A model generated the notes under the pieces. The model did no database searches. It was not told the origin of the DNA and worked only from the letters and a program-made list of their open reading frames with translations. Of a stretch of 64,000 nucleotides of DNA, positions 42,405 through 50,276 are shown piece after piece. How positions within the stretch are numbered: the stretch's first letter is position 1; the number at the start of each line of letters is the position of its first letter. Source of the stretch: an uncultured Bariatricus sp. (GTDB lineage: Bacteria > Bacillota > Clostridia > Lachnospirales > Lachnospiraceae); NCBI GenBank assembly GCA_934307065.1, contig CAKRCD010000002.1:124001-188000 (forward strand). Direction: 5' to 3'. The translations under genes were made by a program, and so were the position numbers.

Positions 42405-43298
42405 ATGGCAAAAAAAGCAGCAGTAGACACAGCGGCAAAAACAGAAAAAGACGATATTAAAACTCCCTTTAAAGAATTTGTCAGAAAATTTAAGAAGCAG
42501 AAAACCGCACTTGTTGCGTTAGGCTTTATACTCTTTTTGGTGGTTTTATCTTTTATCAGCTATAAGGTAGCACCATATGGAATTAATGAATATGACTATA
42601 GTGCCATTATGCAGGGACCGAGTTCTGCACATTGGTTTGGAACAGATGAATTTGGACGTGACCTTTTTTCTCGTGTAATCTGCGGTACAAGAATTTCATT
42701 GTCTGTCGGTTTGTTCTCCGTAACAATCGGAGCAGTATGCGGTACAATTCTTGGACTTCTGGGCGGATATTACGGAGGAATCTTAGACTCGATTATCATG
42801 AGAGTCTGTGACGTACTTTTTGCATTCCCTGGATTGATTCTGGCAATTGCTATTGTAGCTATTTTGGGAAGTGGTCTTGGTAATGTAGTAATCGCAGTTG
42901 CAGTATTCAGTACACCGACATTTGCCAGACTGGTACGAAGCGCCACATTATCCTTAAAGGGCAGCGTATTCGTTCAGGCAGCAAAGAGTCTGGGGGCAAG
43001 TGATGCCAGAATTTTATTCCAGCACATTCTGCCGGGAGCAATTCCAAATATTATCGTACAATATACAATGTCAATTGGTAACTCCATTTTGACAGCATCA
43101 GGTCTTAGTTTCCTGGGAATGGGGGCACAGCCGCCAACACCGGAATGGGGACTGTTATTAAGTAATGGAAGAAACTATATGATGAACAGTTGGCACATCA
43201 CATTCTTCCCGGGTCTTGCAATTTTCCTGACCGTATTAAGCTTTAACTTATTAGGCGATGGTCTTCGTGATGCATTGGACCCGAAATTATCAGATTAA
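42405..43298 (+). CDS. Peptide ABC transporter permease, DppC type (system 2)
   Basis: A 297-residue partner permease with a polar N-terminal tail, WFGTDEFGRDLFSRVICGTR, and the EAA motif FVQAAKSLGASDARILFQHILPG. GGGAGG precedes ATG 42405. It lies 17 bases after the DppB-type gene. Confidence 0.92.
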   Translation: MAKKAAVDTAAKTEKDDIKTPFKEFVRKFKKQKTALVALGFILFLVVLSFISYKVAPYGINEYDYSAIMQGPSSAHWFGTDEFGRDLFSRVICGTRISLSVGLFSVTIGAVCGTILGLLGGYYGGILDSIIMRVCDVLFAFPGLILAIAIVAILGSGLGNVVIAVAVFSTPTFARLVRSATLSLKGSVFVQAAKSLGASDARILFQHILPGAIPNIIVQYTMSIGNSILTASGLSFLGMGAQPPTPEWGLLLSNGRNYMMNSWHITFFPGLAIFLTVLSFNLLGDGLRDALDPKLSD

Positions 43299-43313
43299 GA
43301 GAAGAGGAAGTAT

Positions 43314-44303
43314 ATGGACAATAATAATATATTAGAGATAAAAAATATGCACACCTATTTCTTTACTGATAATGGAACTGTGAAATCAGTTGATGGTGTG
43401 GATATAGAATTAAAAAAAGGAGCCACATTGGGGATCGTAGGAGAATCAGGAAGTGGAAAGAGTGTTACCGCCCTTTCTCTTATGGGTCTCTTAATGGGGA
43501 CAACAGGTAAAGTCGTAGAAGGAGAAATCTTTTTTGAAGGAAAAGATATTTTAAAATGTTCTGATGAAGAAAGACGAGAGATGCGTGGACGTGATATCTC
43601 GATGATCTTCCAGGAACCTATGACCAGCCTTAACCCGGTAATGAAAATCGGGGACCAGATTATGGAAAATATTTTGCTTCATCAGAAAGTATCAAAAGAA
43701 GAAGCAAAGAAGATGACGATTGATATTCTGAAAAAGACCGGACTTCCGCGTGTGGAAAAAATGGTCGATGAATATCCGTTCCAGCTTTCCGGCGGACAGA
43801 GACAGCGTGTTATGATTGCCATGGCTTTGGTTTGCAATCCGAAGATTCTGATTGCAGATGAACCAACGACAGCGCTTGACGTTACAATTCAGGCACAGAT
43901 TCTGGATTTGATGAACCGACTAAAAGATGAAATCGGAACATCCATTTTATTTATCACACATGACCTCGGTGTTGTTGCTGAAGTCTGTGATGATGTTGTA
44001 GTTATGTATTGTGGACGTGTGGTCGAAAAAGCAAATGTGTATGATTTGTTCGCAAACCCAAGTCATCCATATACAGAAGGCCTTCTGGCATCCATTCCTA
44101 AGATGGGAGTGGAGGTAGATGAACTGGATTCCATTCCGGGAAATGTACCGAATCCAAAGTATATGCCAAAGGGATGTAAATTTGCACCTCGTTGTAAGTA
44201 TGCGACAGACCGTTGCCGCGAAGAAGAACCAGGTTTCTTCGATCTTGGAAACGGACACCAGAGCAAATGCTGGAGATGCGAGAATGTGAAAGGAGGAAAT
44301 TAG
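43314..44303 (+). CDS. Peptide ABC transporter ATPase, DppD type (system 2)
   Basis: A 329-residue ATPase: Walker A GESGSGKS, signature LSGGQRQRV, Walker B ILIADEPTTALD, switch His in THDLG, and the C-terminal CKFAPRCKYATDRC cluster of oligo/dipeptide ATPases. AGAGGAAG precedes ATG 43314; the next ATPase gene begins 1 base after its stop codon. Confidence 0.93.
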   Translation: MDNNNILEIKNMHTYFFTDNGTVKSVDGVDIELKKGATLGIVGESGSGKSVTALSLMGLLMGTTGKVVEGEIFFEGKDILKCSDEERREMRGRDISMIFQEPMTSLNPVMKIGDQIMENILLHQKVSKEEAKKMTIDILKKTGLPRVEKMVDEYPFQLSGGQRQRVMIAMALVCNPKILIADEPTTALDVTIQAQILDLMNRLKDEIGTSILFITHDLGVVAEVCDDVVVMYCGRVVEKANVYDLFANPSHPYTEGLLASIPKMGVEVDELDSIPGNVPNPKYMPKGCKFAPRCKYATDRCREEEPGFFDLGNGHQSKCWRCENVKGGN

Positions 44304-44304
44304 G

Positions 44305-45288
44305 ATGTCGGATAATATTTTATTAAAAGCCGAAGGTGTAAAAGTGTATTATCCAGTGAATAATGGACTCTTTCAGAAACCATCTTATGTAAAGGCCGTT
44401 GACGGAGTAGACATTGAAATTCATGAAGGAGAAGTGTTCGGTATCGTTGGGGAATCCGGATGTGGAAAATCCACACTTGGAAAAGCAATCTGTAAACTGA
44501 TTGAACCAACTGATGGAAGCATTGTTTTTGACGGGAAGGAAATTGCCAAACTGAATAATAAAGAAATGCGTCCAATCCGCAAGGGAATTCAGATGGTATT
44601 TCAGGATCCATACGCATCACTGAACCCAAGAATGTCTGTTCACGATATTATTGCAGAACCATTGAAGATTCATGGTCTTGCAAAAACAAAGGAAGAAATT
44701 GATGCAAGGGTTATCGAACTGATTCAGGAAGTTGGACTGGATGTTTACCATGTAAACCGTTATCCACATGAGTTCAGTGGTGGACAGAGACAGCGTATCG
44801 GAATTGCAAGAGCACTTGCTGTGCAGCCAAAACTGATTATCGCTGATGAACCGGTATCAGCTCTTGATGTTTCTATCCAGTCACAGGTGCTGAACCTGAT
44901 GAATAAACTGAAAAAAGAATACAATCTGACCTATATCTTTGTGGCGCATGATCTGAGCGTTGTAGAGCATATCAGTGATCGCGTTGGTGTTATGTATCTG
45001 GGAAATTTTGTGGAAGTGGCAGATAAGAAAGAATTGTACAAGAATCCATGTCATCCATATACACAGGCGCTTCTTTCTGCTGTTCCGATTCCGGATCCTA
45101 CAGCAAAGAAAGAAAGAATTATACTGGAAGGACATATTCCTTCAGCACTGAATCCGCCAACAGGATGTAAATTCCATACAAGATGTCCAAAATGTATGGG
45201 TATCTGTAAGGAAAAAGCACCTGAAAGAGTGGAGATTGCACCAGGACATGAGGTATATTGTCATTTATACAGCCAGCAGCAGAAATAA
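44305..45288 (+). CDS. Peptide ABC transporter ATPase, DppF type (system 2)
   Basis: A 327-residue ATPase: Walker A GESGCGKST, signature FSGGQRQRI, Walker B LIIADEPVSALD, switch His in AHDLS, and the C-terminal CKFHTRCPKCMGIC cluster. GGAGG precedes ATG 44305. Last gene of the importer, ended by a perfect 18-pair hairpin. Confidence 0.93.
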   Translation: MSDNILLKAEGVKVYYPVNNGLFQKPSYVKAVDGVDIEIHEGEVFGIVGESGCGKSTLGKAICKLIEPTDGSIVFDGKEIAKLNNKEMRPIRKGIQMVFQDPYASLNPRMSVHDIIAEPLKIHGLAKTKEEIDARVIELIQEVGLDVYHVNRYPHEFSGGQRQRIGIARALAVQPKLIIADEPVSALDVSIQSQVLNLMNKLKKEYNLTYIFVAHDLSVVEHISDRVGVMYLGNFVEVADKKELYKNPCHPYTQALLSAVPIPDPTAKKERIILEGHIPSALNPPTGCKFHTRCPKCMGICKEKAPERVEIAPGHEVYCHLYSQQQK

Positions 45289-45289
45289 A

Positions 45290-45329
45290 CAAAAGTGCAG
45301 AAGGGAAGTTATTCCCTTCTGCACTTTTG
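45290..45329 (+). terminator. Terminator of the second Opp/Dpp operon
   Basis: An 18-base arm at 45290-45307 (starting CAAAAGTGCAG) and its perfect complement at 45312-45329, loop of four. It separates the importer genes from the D-aminopeptidase gene. Confidence 0.85.
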
Positions 45330-45385
45330 CTACCATGCGTAAAGCAGATAAAAGACAGATGTATTTTTTATATATTTAAGATATA

Positions 45386-45452
45386 ATGATGCCAGGGTCA
45401 AAAGGTCTAAATCCACAGGCATCAGAGTTGGGGCTTTTGACCCCAGCATCAT
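45386..45452 (+). repeat. Structured repeat element B before the D-aminopeptidase gene
   Basis: Outer arms ATGATGC (45386-45392)/GCATCAT (45446-45452) and inner arms GGGTCAAAAG (45395-45404)/CTTTTGACCC (45434-45443). An alternative pairing TGATGCC (45387-45393)/GGCATCA (45418-45424) excludes the outer stem. A possible -10 box TATAAT at 45382-45387 overlaps its left edge. Confidence 0.65.
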
Positions 45453-45476
45453 ATAATAAGAGCAGGAGGGAATCAC

Positions 45477-46277
45477 ATGAAACTGTTTATTAGTGCAGAC
45501 ATTGAAGGCTGTACAGGAACGACTTTAGGCGCAGAAACACATAAGACAGAAAGCTGCTATCAGGCATTCGCAAAGAGAATGACAGAAGAAGTGGTGGCGG
45601 TTTGTGAGGCAGCATTGGAAGCAGGTGCAACAGAGATTGTAGTAAAAGACGGGCACGGTGATGCTACAAATATCGACGTGATGCAGATGCCAAAGGGAGT
45701 TACCTTAATCAGAGGTAAGAGCGGACATCCATATAATATGATGTTTGGTCTGGATGAATCTTTTGATGGTGTATTCTATGTGGGATATCATTCACCGGCA
45801 GGCAGTCCGGAAAGCCCGCTATGTCATACTTCCACGGGAAACACCAATTACATTACATTAAATGGAAAGCCTATGAGCGAATTTATGCTGAACAGTTACA
45901 CCGCAGGCATGATGGGTGTGCCGGTGCTTTTCCTGTCAGGGGATGAAGGAATCTGTAAGCTGGCACATGATATGGTACCTGAGATTACAACAGTAGCCAC
46001 CAAATCGGGATGCGGAGGCTCTACAATCAACAAAGACCCACAGACTGTAATTGAAGAACTGAGATCAAAAGTGAAAGAAGCTCTTTCAAAAGATTTCTCA
46101 TGTGGTAAAATAGAAATGCCGGATAAGTTTACTTATCTTGCAAATTATAAAGACTTGAAAAAGGCGTATACGATGTCTTTCTTCCCAGGTGTACATGCGG
46201 TAGATGAACGTACAAACTGTGTGGAATCAGACAATTATCACGATATTGTGGTAGCGCATTCTTTCATTGTTTATTAA
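45477..46277 (+). CDS. D-aminopeptidase, M55 family (DppA type)
   Basis: A 266-residue zinc peptidase that removes D-amino acids such as D-Ala from the N-terminus of peptides. The M55 metal ligands are visible: Asp8 and Glu10 (SADIEGCTG), His60 (KDGHGD), His105 (GYHSPAG) and Glu in GDEGI. In B. subtilis dppA is the first gene of the dpp operon; here it directly follows an Opp/Dpp operon, which suggests use of D-Ala-containing wall peptides. AGGAGG precedes ATG 45477. The next gene starts 24 bases later. Confidence 0.93.
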   Translation: MKLFISADIEGCTGTTLGAETHKTESCYQAFAKRMTEEVVAVCEAALEAGATEIVVKDGHGDATNIDVMQMPKGVTLIRGKSGHPYNMMFGLDESFDGVFYVGYHSPAGSPESPLCHTSTGNTNYITLNGKPMSEFMLNSYTAGMMGVPVLFLSGDEGICKLAHDMVPEITTVATKSGCGGSTINKDPQTVIEELRSKVKEALSKDFSCGKIEMPDKFTYLANYKDLKKAYTMSFFPGVHAVDERTNCVESDNYHDIVVAHSFIVY

Positions 46278-46301
46278 AGAGATAATACGGAGGAAAAGAA
46301 A

Positions 46302-47390
46302 ATGGCAGACATTAAACTGATTGAAGAAATTACAAATGCTTTTGGACCAAGTGGATTTGAAGAAGAAGTTTGTAAAGTGATTAAGAAATTTACAGAAGGA
46401 TTTGACGTTTCCAATGATGCAATGTGCAACGTATATATGAAGCGTAAAGACTTTTCGGGAAAGAAGCCGGTTATTCTGTTAGACGCACATACAGATGAAT
46501 GTGGGTTTATGGTACAGAGCATCCGCGACAATGGTTTATTGAATATCGTAGCTCTTGGCGGAATCCATCTGACAAATATTCCTGCACATTCTGTCATTGT
46601 CAGAAATAACGAAGGAAAGAAAATCAAAGGAATTGTTACTTCAAAACCAGTTCATTTCTTAAAAGCAAATGAAAGAGGCTGTGACCTTGATATTGAAGAT
46701 TTAGCAGTAGATGTAGGAGCAAGCAGCAAGGAAGAAGTACTGGAAGTATATGGAATTCATCCGGGCGATCCGATTATGCCGGATGTTGCGTTCGAGTATC
46801 ATGAAGAACAGAAAATTTGCTATGGCAAAGCATTTGACAACAGACTCGGCTGCACCTGTATTATCGAAACAATGAAAGCACTTGCAAATGACAAGGATTT
46901 GGCAGTCGATGTAGTCGGTGGTTTTGCGGCTCAGGAAGAAGTGGGAACTCGTGGAGCAACTGTGACATCACAGATTATTAAGCCGGACCTGGCAATCGTA
47001 TTTGAAGGCTCTCCAGCAGATGACTTCTATTATGGAGAAACTTTATCTCAGGGAGCTTTAAAGAAAGGCGTTCAGATTCGCCGGATGGACGTAAGTTATA
47101 TTTCAAATCCGGTATTTGCAGCATATGCACATGAAATCGGAGATGAAAAGGGTATCAAATATCAGGATGCTGTCAGAAGAGGCGGTGGAACAAATGCCGG
47201 AAAAATCAGTTTGGAAAGTAAGGCTGTACCGGTACTGGTTCTTGGAATCCCATCCCGCTATGTTCATACACATTATAACTTCTGCGCAATGGATGATATT
47301 GATGCAGCAATAAATATGGCTACAGAAGTGATTCGTGGGTTGAATGAGGAACGTATTTATAAAATCTTAAGAAAAGATATTATGGAATAG
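46302..47390 (+). CDS. M42 family metallopeptidase (aminopeptidase)
   Basis: A 362-residue dinuclear metal aminopeptidase of the glutamyl aminopeptidase/TET/FrvX type. Ligands and catalytic residues: His63 (DAHTDECG), Asp179 (AFDNRLGC), Glu212-Glu213 (QEEVGTRGA), the Glu/Asp in FEGSPADDF and His in RYVHTHYN. It trims N-terminal residues from short peptides in the cytoplasm. GGAGG precedes ATG 46302, 24 bases after the D-aminopeptidase gene; the two form an operon matched to the peptide importer upstream. Confidence 0.93.
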   Translation: MADIKLIEEITNAFGPSGFEEEVCKVIKKFTEGFDVSNDAMCNVYMKRKDFSGKKPVILLDAHTDECGFMVQSIRDNGLLNIVALGGIHLTNIPAHSVIVRNNEGKKIKGIVTSKPVHFLKANERGCDLDIEDLAVDVGASSKEEVLEVYGIHPGDPIMPDVAFEYHEEQKICYGKAFDNRLGCTCIIETMKALANDKDLAVDVVGGFAAQEEVGTRGATVTSQIIKPDLAIVFEGSPADDFYYGETLSQGALKKGVQIRRMDVSYISNPVFAAYAHEIGDEKGIKYQDAVRRGGGTNAGKISLESKAVPVLVLGIPSRYVHTHYNFCAMDDIDAAINMATEVIRGLNEERIYKILRKDIME

Positions 47391-47421
47391 TAATAAAATC
47401 TTAATATTTATGTACTATAGT

Positions 47422-47460
47422 AAAAGGACAGACGGCTGAAACAGCATGTGTGTCCTTTTT
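47422..47460 (+). terminator. Terminator after the M42 peptidase gene
   Basis: AAAAGGACA at 47422-47430 pairs with TGTCCTTTT at 47451-47459; an inner GCTG/CAGC hairpin lies in the loop; T run follows. Confidence 0.8.
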
Positions 47461-47556
47461 CATTGTGCAGACAATTATTTTCAGCGAAAGAAAGGTGTAT
47501 CGTGGAAAAGGGGGAATGTATTGAACGGGGAGTTGCGGTAAGTATTCAATGTGGTA

Positions 47557-47585
47557 TTGGATATCTGTTTACAATGTGGTATAAT
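47557..47585 (+). promoter_or_regulatory. Promoter of the EamA transporter gene
   Basis: TTGGAT at 47557-47562, 17 bases, TATAAT at 47580-47585, 34 bases before the GTG start. Confidence 0.7.
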
Positions 47586-47619
47586 GAACACTAATTGTGA
47601 GCGAAGTGGAGGAACGAGT

Positions 47620-48474
47620 GTGAGTCAACAGAATAAAGGGAATCTATATATACTTTTGACAGCTGTTTTATGGTCAACGGGAGGAATTCTTATTAAATAC
47701 ATTCCAGGAAATGCAATGATGATTAATGGTGCAAGGTCTCTGATAGCATTGCTGTTCTTTTGGATTTGTAAAAGAAGAATTAAGATTAAAGTAAATAAAA
47801 AGATATTTGCAGCGGCAATGTGTCTGGTCTTTACAAATCTGCTTTACGTAATTGCCAATAAACTTACTACGGCTGCCAATGCGATTGTGTTACAATATAC
47901 AGCACCGATTTTCGTATTGGTGTGGGACTGCATTTATCAGAAGAGAAAGCCGAAGCCGTATCAGTGTGCGGTTGTGGGAATGGCATTTGCAGGAATGATT
48001 TTGTTTTTCTTTGACCAGTTGGACGGTGGAAAGCTTTTAGGAAATATTCTGGCAATCTGCGCGGGATTTTGTTTTTCAGGAGTGTATTTTATTAACTCCC
48101 TTCCTGAGGCAAGTAGTGAGGATGCAAGTATGCTGGCTTTCGGCCTGTCATTTCTCGTTGCGATTCCGTTTATGAAGAATGTTCTTATATTAAATGGAAC
48201 TGCACTTTTGGCACTTTTGGCACTGGGAATCTTTCAGGTAGGACTTGCTTATGTGTTTTTTGCTAGAGGAAGCAAACTAACAAGTCCGGTAAATGCCTCT
48301 CTTATAGGATTACTGGAGGCCATATTAAATCCAGTATGGGTATTTCTGTTTTATGGGGAGAAGATGGGAGAGTTTGCTTTTGCAGGTGCAGGGATTATTC
48401 TGACAGCAGTAGTGCTTAATATTATTCTTGGCAATGCGGCAGAAAAAATAGAGATGAATTCGCAATATCAGTAA
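47620..48474 (+). CDS. EamA/DMT family transporter
   Basis: A 284-residue membrane protein with ten membrane segments formed by two EamA repeats (first half starts YILLTAVLWSTGGILIKY, second near ILAICAGFCFSGVYFIN). The family exports amino acids and other metabolites; the substrate is unknown. The start is GTG 47620, 7 bases after GGAGG. An upstream in-frame ATG at 47551 lies inside the promoter and can be dismissed. Confidence 0.87.
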   Translation: MSQQNKGNLYILLTAVLWSTGGILIKYIPGNAMMINGARSLIALLFFWICKRRIKIKVNKKIFAAAMCLVFTNLLYVIANKLTTAANAIVLQYTAPIFVLVWDCIYQKRKPKPYQCAVVGMAFAGMILFFFDQLDGGKLLGNILAICAGFCFSGVYFINSLPEASSEDASMLAFGLSFLVAIPFMKNVLILNGTALLALLALGIFQVGLAYVFFARGSKLTSPVNASLIGLLEAILNPVWVFLFYGEKMGEFAFAGAGIILTAVVLNIILGNAAEKIEMNSQYQ

Positions 48475-48562
48475 AAATAAATGTACTTTATGTAGAAAGT
48501 GTGATAGAATAAACGGACATGTGACAATATTAATGATGACTTGATTTTTAGAAGGTGAATCA

Positions 48563-49597
48563 ATGGAAAACAAAAAAAAGTTCCTGTTCAATATCATCTT
48601 TCTGATTCTTGTATTCGGAGGAACTCTTTACGGGGTCTTTCATGGGGAAGATTTGGGAGAGATAGTGAATATTTTAAAGACCGTGAATCCGCTATGGATA
48701 ATGGCAGCGGTTGTGTGTGTGGTAATATTTATCTGGGGCGAGTCCATTATTATTTACTACATGATGCATACGCTTGGAATTAAATTAAAGAAAAGAACTT
48801 GTTTTCTGTTCTCTTCGGTAGGTTTTTTCTTTAGCTGTATTACTCCGTCTGCAACAGGAGGACAGCCGGCACAAATCTATTTTATGAAAAAGGAAAAGAT
48901 TCCGATTCCGGTCTCGACTTTAGTGCTGATGATTGTTACAATTACATACAAACTGGTGTTAGTTGCAATTGGTGTTCTGCTTACATTGTTTGGTCAGGGA
49001 TTTATACACACATACCTTTATGATGTTCGTCATGTATTCTATTTGGGAACAGCACTGAATGTATTCTGTGTGGGAGCCATGCTGGTACTGGTATTTCATC
49101 CGGAACTGGCAAGGAAGATTCTGGTAAGAGGTCTTGTAGTGTTGGAAAAGCTACATCTTATGAGACACAAGAGTTCCCGGTTGGAGAAGCTGAATGCATC
49201 AATGGACCAGTACAGGGCAACTGCAGTGTACTTGAAAGAGCATGTACGTGTGCTGATAGAAGTGTTTGCAATTACTGTGTTTCAGCGTTTTGCACTTTTC
49301 GTTGGTACCTGGTTTGTTTATCGTGCATTCGGATTGTCGGAATATTCAGCATTGGTAATTGCATTGCTTCAGGGAAGTATTTCTGTATCAGTAGATATGT
49401 TGCCGCTTCCGGGTGGAATGGGAATTAGTGAGAAACTGTTCTCCATCATATTTCTACCGATTTTCGGTAGTCAGCTATTGCTTCCGGGAATGATATTAAG
49501 CCGTGGACTTGGCTATTATACAGAACTTATTATCAGTGCATTATTTACGATTGTAGCAAATTTTACTATTGGAAAAAAGAGGGTTAAAAAATGTTAG
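48563..49597 (+). CDS. YbhN/MprF-type flippase-like membrane protein (UPF0104)
   Basis: A 344-residue integral membrane protein of the lysylphosphatidylglycerol synthase transmembrane-domain family, with about eight membrane segments and the signature SCITPSATGGQPAQIYFMKK, then MLPLPGGMGISEKLF. MprF uses such a domain to flip lipids; this one lacks the synthase domain. AGAAGG lies upstream of ATG 48563. It overlaps the phosphatidyltransferase gene by 7 bases, placing it in phospholipid handling. Confidence 0.88.
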   Translation: MENKKKFLFNIIFLILVFGGTLYGVFHGEDLGEIVNILKTVNPLWIMAAVVCVVIFIWGESIIIYYMMHTLGIKLKKRTCFLFSSVGFFFSCITPSATGGQPAQIYFMKKEKIPIPVSTLVLMIVTITYKLVLVAIGVLLTLFGQGFIHTYLYDVRHVFYLGTALNVFCVGAMLVLVFHPELARKILVRGLVVLEKLHLMRHKSSRLEKLNASMDQYRATAVYLKEHVRVLIEVFAITVFQRFALFVGTWFVYRAFGLSEYSALVIALLQGSISVSVDMLPLPGGMGISEKLFSIIFLPIFGSQLLLPGMILSRGLGYYTELIISALFTIVANFTIGKKRVKKC

Positions 49598-50208
49598 GTG
49601 TCTATGATTATACTGTGGTTCTTACTTATATCAGTCTTGTGGTGTCCATGAGTGGTATGATGTTTTCGGTCAATGGGAAGATTCAATATGCAGTAGTCTG
49701 TCTTGCCATTTCCGGTTTATGTGATATGTTTGACGGAAAGATAGCGAGAACCAAAAAGAACCGTACAGAAGTGGAAAAGAATTTCGGAATCCAGATTGAT
49801 TCCCTTTCGGATGTTATTTGTTTTGGTGTAAGTCCGGCAATTCTTTGTTATTGTATGGGAATGCGCAGCCGTGTTGGAATTGTTATCCTGATGTTCTATG
49901 TGCTTGCAGGACTGATTCGCCTTGCCTGGTTCAACGTGACGGAAGAAGTAAGACAGAGTGAAACTACAGAAAAGAGAGAATATTATCAGGGTCTTCCGAT
50001 TACTTCTATGGCAATTGCATTACCGATTATGTTTGCATTGAAGCCATTGTTGGGGAAAGACTTTTTCCTGGGACTTCATGTACTTGTGCTTGCGGTTGGT
50101 TTATTATTTATTACCAATTTCAAACTCCGCAAGCCAAAGAATGTAACGCTTTCCATTTTGGTAATTATTGTGGCAGCAGCGGTTCTGCGCATGCTTCATG
50201 TGTGGTAA
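49591..50208 (+). CDS. pssA: CDP-alcohol phosphatidyltransferase, probably phosphatidylserine synthase
   Basis: A 205-residue membrane enzyme with about six segments. The CDP-alcohol motif is complete: DGKIAR, then GIQIDSLSD with the metal-binding Asp residues. The spacing between the two halves is longer than the classical eight residues, as in PssA-type enzymes (KNRTEVEKNFGIQIDSLSDVICFG). It transfers a phosphatidyl group from CDP-diacylglycerol, most likely to serine. Translationally coupled to the flippase-like gene. Confidence 0.85.
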   Translation: MLGVYDYTVVLTYISLVVSMSGMMFSVNGKIQYAVVCLAISGLCDMFDGKIARTKKNRTEVEKNFGIQIDSLSDVICFGVSPAILCYCMGMRSRVGIVILMFYVLAGLIRLAWFNVTEEVRQSETTEKREYYQGLPITSMAIALPIMFALKPLLGKDFFLGLHVLVLAVGLLFITNFKLRKPKNVTLSILVIIVAAAVLRMLHVW

Positions 50209-50233
50209 AATACATAATGATTGAAAATACATA

Positions 50234-50263
50234 TTGTAAAAGTTAAGCTATAACTAATATATA
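50234..50263 (+). promoter_or_regulatory. Candidate promoter of the phospholipase D gene
   Basis: TTGTAA at 50234-50239, 18 bases, TATATA at 50258-50263. Transcription would begin only a few bases before the ATG at 50277. Confidence 0.35.
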
Positions 50264-50276
50264 TAAAGACGAGTTC

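Noticed and set aside
47551..47620. Longer start of the EamA transporter at ATG 47551
   Set aside because: It lies inside the promoter and lacks a ribosome binding site; GTG 47620 has GGAGG at good spacing and begins just before the first membrane segment.
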